Shown here in pieces: positions 10,521-21,197 of a stretch of 64,000 bases of DNA. Source of the DNA: Nocardia sp. XZ_19_385 (lineage in GTDB: Bacteria > Actinomycetota > Actinomycetes > Mycobacteriales > Mycobacteriaceae); assembly GCF_015355755.1 (NCBI RefSeq), contig NZ_JACVEE010000004.1:62001-126000 (forward strand), given 5' to 3'. The notes under the pieces are model-generated. The model did no database searches. It saw only the letters and a list, made by a program, of their open reading frames with translations, and had not been told where the DNA came from. A program made the position numbers and the translations under genes. The first letter of the stretch is position 1. Every line of letters begins with the position of its first letter.

Positions 10521-11567
10521 ATGAGCACCACCAACATCCCCTCCCGTCGCGGCGTCCTGCTCGGCGGTCTGGCCGCCGGCGCGGGCCTGCTCGCGGCGGC
10601 CTGCACCTCCAACGACAGCACCTCCAACACTCAGGTTGCGGGAACTACCGGCGAGAACGCCGCCGCCGGAAAGGAGGTACGCATCGGGTTCTCGGCGCCC
10701 GCAGCCGATCACGGCTGGACCGCGGCCATCACCCGAAACGCCCGAGCGCAGGCCAGCGGGCTCAGCGATGTGAAGCTCGAGCTCACCGAGGGCACCAACG
10801 ATGTCGCCCGCCAGATCGAGCAGGTGCAGACGTTGATCAATCAGAAGGTCGATGTCCTGGTGATCTTGCCGTTCGATGGCAACGCCCTTACCGCTGTCGC
10901 GAAAAGCGCTATGTCAGCGGGGATTCCGGTGGTCAATCTGGACCGGGTGTTTGCCTCGGCGCTGGCCTACCGCACCTGGATCGGCGGCGACAACTACGGC
11001 ATGGGCATCAATGCGGGCAATTTCATCATCGCCAAGATGCGGGAGAAGAACATCGCCAATCCGGTGATCGTGGAGATCGCCGGAATCGACAACCTGCAGC
11101 TCACCCAGGAACGTAGCCAGGGCTTCAAGGACGCGCTCGCCACCGCCGGATTCCGGGTCGAGGCAAGGCAATCCACCGATTTCACGGCTGCGGGCGGGCA
11201 GCAGGTGGCGAGCCAGATGCTGCAGGCGGTGAAAAGGATCGACGCGATGTGGAATCACGACGACGATCAAGGCATCGGCGTGCTCGCCGCCATCCGGCAG
11301 GCCAACCGCGCCGGTGAATTCGTGATGGTCGGCGGCGCCGGCTCGACCCAGGCCATGAACGAGATCAAAGGTGGGAACTCGCCATTGCAGGCCACCGTGC
11401 TCTACAGCCCGGCCATGGCCTCCTCCGCCGTCACGCTCGCCCGGCTGCTGGGGCAGCGGAAAGCACTCGGTGATCTCGCCGAACACGATGTGCCCGCGAA
11501 GATTACGACCTTCTCCGCGGTGGTGACCAAAGACAACGTGGATCAGTACCTGGCCAACGGCTTCTGA
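10521..11567 (+). CDS. Sugar-binding lipoprotein of the ABC importer (periplasmic-binding-protein-like)
   Basis: A 348-residue extracellular solute-binding protein of the RbsB/Peripla_BP_4 family. The N-terminus has twin Arg (SRRGVLLGG), a hydrophobic segment and a lipobox ending in Cys (LAAACTS, C near 32), so it is a lipid-anchored receptor. The mature part begins with [26 protein letters not shown], and [24 protein letters not shown] is the typical first-lobe signature. Acidic and aromatic residues are in the expected hinge positions ([20 protein letters not shown]). The ligand cannot be read from sequence. Confidence 0.9.
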   Translation: MSTTNIPSRRGVLLGGLAAGAGLLAAACTSNDSTSNTQVAGTTGENAAAGKEVRIGFSAPAADHGWTAAITRNARAQASGLSDVKLELTEGTNDVARQIEQVQTLINQKVDVLVILPFDGNALTAVAKSAMSAGIPVVNLDRVFASALAYRTWIGGDNYGMGINAGNFIIAKMREKNIANPVIVEIAGIDNLQLTQERSQGFKDALATAGFRVEARQSTDFTAAGGQQVASQMLQAVKRIDAMWNHDDDQGIGVLAAIRQANRAGEFVMVGGAGSTQAMNEIKGGNSPLQATVLYSPAMASSAVTLARLLGQRKALGDLAEHDVPAKITTFSAVVTKDNVDQYLANGF

Positions 11568-11575
11568 GGAGCCCG

Positions 11576-12739
11576 ATGACATCGACACACCGCCCGCGGA
11601 TCGGTATCGGCCTGGTCGGCCATGCTTTCATGGGCCGCGCCCATTCGCACGCCTGGCGCAGCGTGGACGCGATCTTCGAATTGCCTTGGCAGCCCGTACT
11701 TTCGGTACTCGCGGGCCGGGATGCCGAGCGGGCGGGCGCGGCGGCCGCCCGGCTCGGCTGGGGGAGTGCGGTGAGCGACTGGAAACTCCTGCTCACACGA
11801 GACGATGTCGATCTCATCGATATCTGCACCCCTGGCGACAGTCATGCCGAAATCGCCATTGCCGCACTGGAAGCCGGAAAACACGTGCTGTGCGAGAAGC
11901 CCCTCGCCAATACCGTGGCCGAGGCGGAATCGATGGCCGCGGCGGCGGAGCGGGCCGCCCGCCAGGGGGTGCGGTCCATGGTCGGCTTCAGCTACCGGCG
12001 AGTGCCGGCGCTGGCGTTGGCCCGAAACCTGGTGGCACAGGGGCGAATCGGCACGATCCGGCATGTGCGGGCGCAGTATCTCCAAGACTGGCTCGCCGAT
12101 CCGCAAACGCCGCTGAGCTGGCGACTGGACCGGCAGCGCGCCGGATCCGGTGCGCTCGGGGATATCGGCGCGCACATCATCGACGCCACCCAGTTCGTCA
12201 CCGGGGAAGCGCTGACCGGGGTGTCGGCCATGCTGGACACCTTCGTCACCGAACGCCCGCTCCCGGACGGGCCGGGCAGCGGGCCCGTCACCGTCGACGA
12301 CGCCGCCCTGTTCCTCGGGCGGCTCTCCGGCGGCGGGCTGGCCTCCTTCGAGGCCAGCCGGGTCGCGGCGGGCCGCAAGAACTCATTACGCCTGGAGCTC
12401 AACGGAACTCGCGGCTCGCTGGCCTTCGACCTGGAGGCGATGAACGAGCTGTGGTTCCACGACCACACCGAGGAGCCCGAGACCGCCGGCTTCCGGCGCA
12501 TCCTGGTCACCGAACCGCAGCACCCCTACGCCGGCGCCTGGTGGCCGCCCGGACATGGCCTCGGCTACGACCACACCTTCGCCAATCAGGTCGCCGACCT
12601 CGTCATCGCGATCGCGGCCGGCAAGGATCCCGAACCCACCTTCGCCGACGGGCTCGCCGTGCAGCGCGTGCTCGCGGCAGTCGAGGCGAGCGCGGCCGAG
12701 CAGGGCCGCTGGACCGCCATCGGAGGAGCACAATCATGA
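11576..12739 (+). CDS. Gfo/Idh/MocA-family sugar oxidoreductase
   Basis: A 387-residue NAD(P)-dependent oxidoreductase. The Rossmann start is [18 protein letters not shown] (residues 8-25), the family signature [13 protein letters not shown] lies near 104-116, and the C-terminal sugar-binding domain has [13 protein letters not shown]. It probably oxidises a hydroxyl of the imported sugar or polyol to a ketone. It starts 8 nt after the binding-protein gene and its stop overlaps the next gene by 4 nt. Pairing with a TIM-barrel isomerase is common in inositol and 3-keto-sugar pathways, so an inositol, a rare hexose or a glycoside is a reasonable guess, not a conclusion. Confidence 0.88.
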   Translation: MTSTHRPRIGIGLVGHAFMGRAHSHAWRSVDAIFELPWQPVLSVLAGRDAERAGAAAARLGWGSAVSDWKLLLTRDDVDLIDICTPGDSHAEIAIAALEAGKHVLCEKPLANTVAEAESMAAAAERAARQGVRSMVGFSYRRVPALALARNLVAQGRIGTIRHVRAQYLQDWLADPQTPLSWRLDRQRAGSGALGDIGAHIIDATQFVTGEALTGVSAMLDTFVTERPLPDGPGSGPVTVDDAALFLGRLSGGGLASFEASRVAAGRKNSLRLELNGTRGSLAFDLEAMNELWFHDHTEEPETAGFRRILVTEPQHPYAGAWWPPGHGLGYDHTFANQVADLVIAIAAGKDPEPTFADGLAVQRVLAAVEASAAEQGRWTAIGGAQS

Positions 12740-13743
12740 GACCGATCACGCTGTTCACCGGCCAATGGGCGGACCTGCCCTTCGAGCAGGTGTGCGCCCT
12801 GGCCGCCGACTGGGGCTACGATGGACTCGAAATCGCCTGTTCCGGCGACCATTTCGAAGTCGACAAGGCGCTGTTTGACCCGAATTACGTGGCAGCCAAA
12901 CGCAAAACCCTGGAACGCCACGGCCTCCAGGTTTTCGCCATCTCCAATCACCTGGTCGGCCAGGCGATCTGCGACCACCCGATCGACGAGCGCCACCGCG
13001 CCATCATCCCGGCCCGCATCTGGGGCGACGGCGAACCCGAAGGCGTCCGTCGCCGCGCCGCCGCCGAAATGGCCGACACCGCCCGGGCGGCCGCCGCTCT
13101 CGGCGTCCGCACCGTCGTCGGTTTCACCGGCTCGAGCATCTGGCACACGGTCGCGATGTTCCCGCCGGTCCCACCGGAAACCATCGACCGCGGCTACCAG
13201 GATTTCGCCGACCGCTGGAACCCCATCCTCGACGTCTTCGACACCGAAGGCATCCGCTTCGCCCACGAGGTGCACCCCAGCGAAATCGCCTACGACTACT
13301 GGACCACCGTGCGCGCCCTGGCCGCCGTCGACCACCGCCCGGCCTTCGGCTTGAACTGGGACCCTTCACATTTCATCTGGCAGGACCTAGACCCGGTCGC
13401 CTTCATCCTCGACTTCGCCGACCGCATCTACCACGTCGACTGCAAGGACACCAAGCTCCGCTGCACCGACGGCCGCCGCGGCCGCCTCTCCTCCCACCTC
13501 CCGTGGGCCGACTTCCGCCGCGGCTGGGACTTCGTCTCCACCGGCCGCGGCGACGTCCCCTGGGAAGACTGCTTCCGCGCCCTCAACGCCATCGGCTACA
13601 CCGGCCCCATCTCGATCGAATGGGAGGACGCCGGCATGGACCGCACGATAGGAGCCCCCGAAGCCCTGTCCTTCATCCGCCGCTACAACGCGATCACACC
13701 CCCGGCGGCCGCCTTCGACGCGGCCTTCGACAACCAGCGCTAG
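12736..13743 (+). CDS. Sugar phosphate isomerase/epimerase-like TIM-barrel protein (AP_endonuc_2 fold)
   Basis: A 335-residue xylose-isomerase-like TIM barrel. Likely metal and active-site residues line up with the family: E in [11 protein letters not shown] near residue 33, HEVHPSE near 178-184, [18 protein letters not shown] and the late EWED. Such proteins act as isomerases, epimerases or dehydratases on keto-sugars. The ATG at 12736 overlaps the preceding stop; the longer open frame back to 11686 is a shadow of the oxidoreductase gene. The gene ends the operon and converges on the DMT transporter with 20 bp between. Codons in its second half are extremely C-ending. Confidence 0.85.
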   Translation: MRPITLFTGQWADLPFEQVCALAADWGYDGLEIACSGDHFEVDKALFDPNYVAAKRKTLERHGLQVFAISNHLVGQAICDHPIDERHRAIIPARIWGDGEPEGVRRRAAAEMADTARAAAALGVRTVVGFTGSSIWHTVAMFPPVPPETIDRGYQDFADRWNPILDVFDTEGIRFAHEVHPSEIAYDYWTTVRALAAVDHRPAFGLNWDPSHFIWQDLDPVAFILDFADRIYHVDCKDTKLRCTDGRRGRLSSHLPWADFRRGWDFVSTGRGDVPWEDCFRALNAIGYTGPISIEWEDAGMDRTIGAPEALSFIRRYNAITPPAAAFDAAFDNQR

Positions 13744-13763
13744 GCCCGTCAGGGCAATCCGCG

Positions 13764-14603
13764 TCAGCCTGTCGCGATCGCGAGGACTCCAACCAGCGCC
13801 GCCCCGACGCCGACCTGTTGCGGGCGACCGAGCTTCTCGTTCAAGAAGATTCGAGCCAGCGCGATGGTGACGAGGGTGTGCAAGGCCCCCAGTACGGCGA
13901 CGACGCCGACCATGCCGAGGGTCGAGGCGGTCGCGTAGAGGGCATCGGCGGCCACGATCAGCACGCCGATGAGCGCGATCGCGGGGATATCCTTGGGCGG
14001 CAACGTGACTCGCTGCCGTCCGACGAGAACGACAGCACCGATCAGTCCGACGGCGGTGAGCCGTGCGGTCAGCAGCGCCCATCCGATATCACCCGTGCTC
14101 GCGGTGTCCATGGCCAAGAAAAAGGTGCCGAAGCCGGCCGCGGCGAGCAGGCCGAAGCCGATGCTCGGCAACACCTGACCGCCCTTACCGCCCTGATCGG
14201 ACTGATACGAAGCAACCATCAAACCGATGAGAGCCACAGCGAGCCCGGCCAATTGAAGTACTCCCGGCACCTCGCCGAGCAACAACCCGGCCAGCAGGGG
14301 CACCACCGGCGCAGTCGACGCGACCGCCGCGACAATGCTGATGCTGCCGACCGCCAACCCGCGATACAGCGCGGCAACCGCAGCAGTTTCCGCAAGCCCC
14401 GCCAAGGCGGCATAGCCGAGCGAGGCAGGTTCCGGCAGACCGCCACCGCGGACCAGCGCAAAGACCGTCACCAGCACCAGCGCGGTGGACTGCGAGATCA
14501 GCAGCACTGAAAGCAGCGGGAGCGTACGACTTTTCAACCCCCCGAGGAAGTCCGAGGTACCCCAGCCGAACGCCGCACCGAGGGCGAGCACGATCGCGAT
14601 CAT
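13764..14603 (-). CDS. EamA/DMT-family transporter
   Basis: A 279-residue membrane protein of about ten hydrophobic segments built as two EamA repeats. The start IAIVLALGAAFGWGTSDFLGG is typical of drug/metabolite transporters, and the second repeat ends with LHTLVTIALARIFLNEKLG. The substrate is unknown; the family exports amino acids, nucleobases or toxic small molecules. An AAGGAAAG ribosome site precedes the ATG. Two identical 10-bp palindromes in its upstream region (14657-14698) suggest control by a dimeric repressor encoded elsewhere. It converges on the sugar operon. Confidence 0.85.
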   Translation of the reverse strand: MIAIVLALGAAFGWGTSDFLGGLKSRTLPLLSVLLISQSTALVLVTVFALVRGGGLPEPASLGYAALAGLAETAAVAALYRGLAVGSISIVAAVASTAPVVPLLAGLLLGEVPGVLQLAGLAVALIGLMVASYQSDQGGKGGQVLPSIGFGLLAAAGFGTFFLAMDTASTGDIGWALLTARLTAVGLIGAVVLVGRQRVTLPPKDIPAIALIGVLIVAADALYATASTLGMVGVVAVLGALHTLVTIALARIFLNEKLGRPQQVGVGAALVGVLAIATG

Positions 14604-14656
14604 GAAACAGCTTTCCTTCTCTGAACTCTCGGCGTCAGGCTGTCAGCCCAATTCCA

Positions 14657-14698
14657 TTACATGTAACGCAAACCTAGTCGCATATTGGTTACATGTAA
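14657..14698 (-). promoter_or_regulatory. Twin TTACATGTAA palindromes upstream of the DMT transporter
   Basis: The perfect palindrome TTACATGTAA occurs at 14657-14666 and again at 14689-14698, 32 bp apart (about three helical turns), 54-95 bp upstream of the transporter start at 14603. The surrounding 40 bp is much more A/T-rich than the rest of the window. The arrangement is that of two operator sites on one face of DNA. No regulator gene is adjacent, so the binding protein is unknown. The stretch 14604-14878 otherwise holds no gene I can support. Confidence 0.5.
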
Positions 14699-14878
14699 AC
14701 AAGATTCACGGAACTTGCCTCAGCCTGCGTTGCCGGTCGCTGGAGCGACCTCGGGGCATCGGAATGTTGCCGCTCGCACGCGCGAATCCGGCGGGGACGG
14801 ACAGCCTGGATGTTTGAGCGCAGCGCGACACGGGAAACGATGTACCTGCGGTCGGAACCGCAGGTACATCCGGTGAAG

Positions 14879-14952
14879 CGCCCCCGGCAGGAATCGAACC
14901 TGCGACCTAGGGATTAGAAGGCCCTTGCTCTATCCAACTGAGCTACGGAGGC
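14879..14952 (-). tRNA. tRNA-Arg (anticodon TCT)
   Basis: A cloverleaf reads leftwards from 14952. The acceptor GCCTCCG pairs with CGGGGGC with one G-T pair, and the D arm GCTC/GAGC and T arm GCAGG-TTCGATT-CCTGC are perfect. The anticodon loop CTTCTAA gives TCT, decoding AGA. The 31-39 pair at the top of the anticodon stem is a C/T mismatch. No CCA is encoded. Confidence 0.93.
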
Positions 14953-15142
14953 AGTTGATGGGGTTCCACCTTGGCCGACATTGGCCCTTGCTGTCCAGCA
15001 CGGCAAGTATAGCGACCGTCCAGATCGCTACTTGTTAGCGACGGAAACATTTTTGTCGTGTCGGGCCGGGCCGGCCCAGGAACAGGTTATCGGCCCAAAC
15101 CCGGCCGGGCTACGTATTAAGTGTCCAACTACGCTCAGTCGT

Positions 15143-17185
15143 ATGTCGTCACCGCTGGACCCGCACGCCGAAGCAGAGGTATCGGACGCCGCGGGGACGG
15201 GTTCATCGGGGGCGTTCGCCGTGGTCACCGCGATTTCGATCGCTGTCGCGGCCGTGGTCGCGGCGCTGGTCGTGGGGCTTTCGGCGGCGCAGGCGCTGAG
15301 TCTGCTGGGCATACCTGATCCCGGTCCACTGACCACTTACGGCCTGCCCGCGATCCGGGCGCTCAATGATCTGCTCGCGGCGCTGACGGTGGGCTCGCTG
15401 ATGTTCGCGGCGTTCCTGGTACCGCCGCAATCCAACGGGCTACTCGACGTCGCCGGCTACCGGGCGTTGCGGCGCGCCTCCAACTTCGCGGTGATGTGGG
15501 CTTGCTGTGCGGCGCTGCTGGTCCCGCTGACGGTGTCGGACACGACCGGCCAGCACGTCGGGAAGGTCTGGCGGCCCGAGCAGCTCTGGCGCGCGATCGA
15601 TCTGGTGGACCTGGCGCAGGCGTGGCGGACCACGGTCGTGCTCGCACTGATCGTCGCGGTCGGCTGCCGGCTCGCGCTGCGGTGGGGCTGGGCGCCGGTG
15701 CTGTTCGGCGGAGCCATCGTGACGATGATGCCGCTGGCGTTGACCGGGCACTCGTCATCCGGCGGCTCGCACGATCTGGCGACCAACAGCCTGATCCTGC
15801 ACCTGATCTCATCCGCGGTATGGGTCGGCGGACTGTTCGCGGTGCTCGCCTACGCGATGCGCGGCGGCGCACACACGGCGCTCGCGGCCCGACGGTTCTC
15901 GCTCACCGCGACGGTCGCGTTCGTCGTCATCGCGGCCAGCGGGGTCCTGAATTCGGTGGTCCGGGTGTCCTGGTCGGAGCTGTTCAGCACCACCTACGGC
16001 CAGCTGATCGTCGCGAAGGCGGCGGCGCTGATCGTGCTCGGCGTGTTCGGCTACATGCAGCGCCGTGCGGCCCTGCCTGCACTGGCCGCGGACCCGAGCG
16101 ATCGGGGTGCGCTGATCCGCTTCGGCGGCGTCGAAGCGTTGATCTTCGCCGCCACCATGGGCCTCGCCGTGGGCCTCGGCCGCACCCCGCCGCCCGCACC
16201 GACAACCTCGCCGACACCTGCGGAAGTCGAGATCGGCTACAACCTGGCCGGCCCGCCGACTCTGACAAGGCTGCTGTTCGACTGGCGCTTCGACCTGATC
16301 TTCGGCACGCTGGCCATCGTGGCGGCGGTGTTGTATCTGATCGGGGTGCGCCGCCTGCGCTCGCGCGGCGACTCCTGGCCGGTCGGCCGGACCATCGCCT
16401 GGCTGTCCGGCTGCGCGGTCCTGCTGTTGGCCACGTCCTCGGGCGTGGGCCGCTATTCGCCCGCGATGTTCAGCGTGCACATGGGCCAGCACATGGCGTT
16501 GTCCATGCTCGCCCCCATTCTTTTCGCGCTCGGCGGCGCGGTCACCCTGGCGCTGCGGACGTTGCCCGCGGCCGGGAAGACCGGTGCGCCGGGGCCGCGC
16601 GAATGGATCCTGGCGGCGGTGCACAATCCGGTGTCGCGGTTCCTGACCCACCCGATCGTCGCGTCGGTGATCTTCGTCGGCGGCTTCTACGCGCTGTACC
16701 TGGGCGGCATCTACGACTCGGTGGTCGACTCGCATGCCGCGCACCTGATGATGAACCTGCACTTCCTGCTCAGCGGCTATCTCTTCTACTGGGTGGTGAT
16801 CGGCATCGATCCGAAGCCGCGCCAGGTGCAACCGCTGACCAAGCTGGGCATGGTGTTCGGCTCGCTGCCCTTCCATGCCTTCTTCGGTGTCGCGCTGATG
16901 AGCATGACCACGGTGCTGGGCGGCTGGTTCTTCCGCGGTCTCGGCCTCGGCTGGAATGCCGACCTGCTCGACGACCAGCGCACCGGCGGCAGCTTCGCGT
17001 GGGCCAGCGGCGAGGTGCCGCTCGTCGTGGTGATGCTGGCGCTGCTGATCCAGTGGTCGCGCAGCGACGCGCGACTGGCGAAGCGCACCGACCGAGCGGC
17101 CGACCGCGACCACGACGCCGAGCTGGCCGCGCACAACGCGATGTTCGCCGAGCTGAACAAGCGTGATCGCGGAGTGCGCGAATGA
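15143..17185 (+). CDS. CopD-CtaG fusion: copper resistance/cytochrome c oxidase assembly membrane protein
   Basis: A 680-residue polytopic membrane protein with two parts. Residues ~25-330 form a CopD-like copper-import/resistance domain with several helices and GHSSSGGSHDLATNSLILHL in the middle. From ~380 on is a CtaG (caa3-type oxidase assembly) domain with FSVHMGQHMALSMLAP, SHAAHLMMNLHFLLSGYLFYW and further His/Met-rich helices that could carry copper. Such fusions are common in Mycobacteriales and are thought to deliver copper to the cytochrome oxidase. ATG 15143 (MSSPLDPHAE) is chosen because upstream in-frame sequence is non-coding in character. An alternative start further upstream cannot be excluded. 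Confidence 0.85.
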   Translation: MSSPLDPHAEAEVSDAAGTGSSGAFAVVTAISIAVAAVVAALVVGLSAAQALSLLGIPDPGPLTTYGLPAIRALNDLLAALTVGSLMFAAFLVPPQSNGLLDVAGYRALRRASNFAVMWACCAALLVPLTVSDTTGQHVGKVWRPEQLWRAIDLVDLAQAWRTTVVLALIVAVGCRLALRWGWAPVLFGGAIVTMMPLALTGHSSSGGSHDLATNSLILHLISSAVWVGGLFAVLAYAMRGGAHTALAARRFSLTATVAFVVIAASGVLNSVVRVSWSELFSTTYGQLIVAKAAALIVLGVFGYMQRRAALPALAADPSDRGALIRFGGVEALIFAATMGLAVGLGRTPPPAPTTSPTPAEVEIGYNLAGPPTLTRLLFDWRFDLIFGTLAIVAAVLYLIGVRRLRSRGDSWPVGRTIAWLSGCAVLLLATSSGVGRYSPAMFSVHMGQHMALSMLAPILFALGGAVTLALRTLPAAGKTGAPGPREWILAAVHNPVSRFLTHPIVASVIFVGGFYALYLGGIYDSVVDSHAAHLMMNLHFLLSGYLFYWVVIGIDPKPRQVQPLTKLGMVFGSLPFHAFFGVALMSMTTVLGGWFFRGLGLGWNADLLDDQRTGGSFAWASGEVPLVVVMLALLIQWSRSDARLAKRTDRAADRDHDAELAAHNAMFAELNKRDRGVRE

Positions 17186-17228
17186 CATGTGAGCCGGCGG
17201 GGAGATACCGCCGGGCAACGGAGCGTTC

Positions 17229-18206
17229 GTGACCGACCGGGGGCTGTTCGAGGATTGTCTGGGGGAGGACAGGGTTGCGGGGCGGGTGTATCGGTCGGAT
17301 GTGCGGGCGGCGCGGAAACGGCTGGCGGGTCGGGTGCGTAAGACGCCGGTGTTCCACACCTCGGTGCCGGGTCCGAACGGACCGGTGCCGGTCACACTGA
17401 AGCTCGAATACCTGCAGCACGGTGGCACTTTCAAGGTGCGCGGCAGTTTGAACGCGCTGCTGGAGTCGGGGAGGTCGGCCGATCATGTAGTCATCGCCTC
17501 CGGCGGCAACGCGGGTATCGCCGCCGCGCTGGCCGCCGCCCAGCTGGGCAAGGGCTGCACGGTGGTGGTGCCGGAGTCGGCGCCGCACACCAAGGTCGCC
17601 GCGATGTGGTCTTACGGGGCCGAAGTGCTGTGGCACGGCACGACTTACGCCGAGGCGCACCGGTACGCCCAGGAACTGGCCGTGGAACGGCGGGCCATGC
17701 AGCTGCATGCCTACGACCTGCCCGCGGTGGTCGCCGGGGCGGGGGTGATCGGGCTCGAACTCGAAGAGCAGGTGCGTGGACGGCCGCCGGTGCTGGCCGC
17801 GGTCGGCGGTGGCGGGTTGATCGCCGGGGTCGCGGCCGCGCTGGGGCGCAGGCAGCCGGTGATCGGGATCGAACCCGAGGGTGTGCCTGCACTGCACGCG
17901 GCGTTGCGCGCGAACCGTCCGGTGGAGGTGCGGGCGGCCGGTCGAGGTTCGGAAGTGCTGGGCGCCACCAGGATCGGCGATATCGCGCTCGATGTGGCCC
18001 GCCGCTATGACGTGCGGTCGCTGCTGGTCACCGACGATGCCATCGTCACCGCCCGCGACTATCTGTGGCGTGAGTTCCGCATCGTCGTCGAATTCTCGGG
18101 TGCGACGGCATTCGCCGCCATCCAGAGCGGCGCCTATGTGCCGGCCCGGGGTGAGCGGCCGGTGGTCGTGCTCTGCGGCGCCAATACCGATCTCGACATC
18201 GGCTGA
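17229..18206 (+). CDS. PLP-dependent serine/threonine dehydratase-like enzyme
   Basis: A 325-residue fold-type II PLP enzyme. The lysine that binds PLP is K69 in HGGTFKVRG. The substrate-loop SGGNAG and the phosphate-binding glycine run VGGGGLIAG are present. The family deaminates threonine or serine to the 2-oxo acid. It lacks the C-terminal ACT regulatory domain of biosynthetic IlvA, so it is a catabolic-type or promiscuous dehydratase. A GTG start follows a weak GGAG. The first ~30 codons use many G-ending codons, unlike the neighbours. It sits alone between the copper protein and ssb. Confidence 0.85.
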   Translation: MTDRGLFEDCLGEDRVAGRVYRSDVRAARKRLAGRVRKTPVFHTSVPGPNGPVPVTLKLEYLQHGGTFKVRGSLNALLESGRSADHVVIASGGNAGIAAALAAAQLGKGCTVVVPESAPHTKVAAMWSYGAEVLWHGTTYAEAHRYAQELAVERRAMQLHAYDLPAVVAGAGVIGLELEEQVRGRPPVLAAVGGGGLIAGVAAALGRRQPVIGIEPEGVPALHAALRANRPVEVRAAGRGSEVLGATRIGDIALDVARRYDVRSLLVTDDAIVTARDYLWREFRIVVEFSGATAFAAIQSGAYVPARGERPVVVLCGANTDLDIG

Positions 18207-18427
18207 GCATCGTAGTCCGCCGCTTCGGCAAGACGATTCGAAGCTGAGCGCGAAAGCCCTGGTCACGGCATGTGAAGGGGTGGGTGTCCACAGTCGGGAA
18301 AGTTGTCCCCAAATTCGATTTCGGCGATCCGTTCCGGGCTCGCGGCGCGCACGCTGGAGGAGTCCTCGCAGCGGGGAGCAAGCACCCGGGGCGTCTGCTC
18401 AGGTCCGAAATCCGAAGGGGCGTAACC

Positions 18428-18946
18428 ATGTACGAGCCACTGACGACCATCGTCGGCAATGTCGTCACCACTCCGGTGCGGCGCCAGCTGCCCACCGGGG
18501 AGCCGATGGTGACCTTCCGCCTGGGCAGCACCTCGCGGCGGCGCGACGCCTCCGGGGAGTGGGTCGACAGCGGGACGATGTTCCTCACCATCACCTGCTG
18601 GCGCCGGCTCGCCCTCGGCGTCGACGGCTCGCTGCACCGCGGCGACCCGGTGGTCGTGCACGGCCACCTGCGCACCGTCGAATTCCGCGCCAAGGACGGC
18701 ACCGACCGCCGCGAGCTGGAACTACGGGCCTACACCGTCGGGCCCGATCTCTCCCGCTGCGCCGCGGCCATCACCCGCAACTCCGACTACGGGTCCGGCT
18801 CCGGGCCCGCGAGCCTGATGCGGAATACTTGTCAGGGATCGAGCGCTGAAGAACGCGCACGTGTCGGCGAGAACCAGGGGGATGCGACGACCGTGCAGAG
18901 CGACTCCTCCTCCGACCGCGCCGAAACACAGCCGGTCGACGCCTGA
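18428..18946 (+). CDS. Single-stranded DNA-binding protein paralogue
   Basis: A 172-residue OB-fold protein of the SSB family: VGNVVTTPVRRQLPTGEPMVTFRLGSTSRRRD, then a long core-strand region, then a polar low-complexity tail. It is shorter than and divergent from the main replication SSB, and its tail ends in QPVDA rather than the acidic DDDIPF-type tip, so it probably cannot recruit the usual partners. It lies just before ettA, matching the mycobacterial ssb paralogue (Rv2478c-like) next to Rv2477c. ATG 18428 starts at the family N-terminus; the frame is open from 18272. Confidence 0.82.
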   Translation: MYEPLTTIVGNVVTTPVRRQLPTGEPMVTFRLGSTSRRRDASGEWVDSGTMFLTITCWRRLALGVDGSLHRGDPVVVHGHLRTVEFRAKDGTDRRELELRAYTVGPDLSRCAAAITRNSDYGSGSGPASLMRNTCQGSSAEERARVGENQGDATTVQSDSSSDRAETQPVDA

Positions 18947-19001
18947 TCCACGGCACCCTCGACTTCGCTCCACCGACCCCTAGACCGATAGGCTTGCGTA
19001 T

Positions 19002-20678
<1,677 letters not shown>

Positions 20679-20698
20679 CCCGGGCCGAATCCCGATCC

Positions 20699-20749
20699 AC
20701 GCCGAGCGGCGGGGCGAGCGCAGCGGCGCATCGCCCCGCCGCTCGGCGT
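20699..20749 (+). terminator. Terminator hairpin after ettA
   Basis: A perfect 19-bp GC-rich stem (20699-20717 with 20731-20749) around a 13-nt loop begins 21 nt after the ettA stop. There is no U-tract, as is usual for actinobacterial terminators. Confidence 0.7.
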
Positions 20750-21197
20750 AGGTGGCCCGAACATGCTGTCGAAAGCGCGTTTTTCGCCGAAGGTGTCACA
20801 AAAGCGCCATCTTGCCGAAGGACCTGCGGCGGCAACCGGCCCGAAGCCGGGTCCGCCGAAGGAAATTTCGTCCACCTGGACAGTGGCGCAACTCTCGCTA
20901 GGGTGGTGACCGTGCATGCGCAGGCGCAGTCCAGGCTGAGTTCACCCACCCCGTCGGCTGTCGCCTCCTGCCGTCCCCGTGGGGTCATACCTACTGCGAA
21001 CGCGTCTACGTGAGGGTGTCGGTCCGATCGGTGCTGTGCCAGCGTTTTTGACGATGGCAATTCGGCGGCTACCACTATGGCAGTGGTGAACACCCTGTGT
21101 TTAGAAGGGATTTCACCCCCGCGCGTGTATCGCACAGCTACTCTCGGACCGGCGTCACTTTGTTGCGGAACCGAATCCGAGGAGTTGGCGAAAAATT
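20750..21197 (+). other. gdh upstream region with candidate promoters and short leader frames
   Basis: No gene of normal size is supported in these 448 bp. TGGACA (20877-20882), 16 bp and TAGGGT (20899-20904) form a plausible housekeeping promoter. A GTG 8 nt after that -10 (20912) opens a 33-residue frame ending at 21013. A second possible promoter is TTGACG (21048-21053) with CACTAT (21073-21078). An in-frame GAGGA lies before the gdh ATG. The leader from the first promoter would be about 285 nt, long enough for post-transcriptional control, but no known riboswitch fold is recognised. Confidence 0.35.

Noticed and set aside
14685..14876. 63-codon frame between the DMT gene and tRNA-Arg
   Set aside because: It runs through the palindromic operator and has no ribosome site or conserved features.
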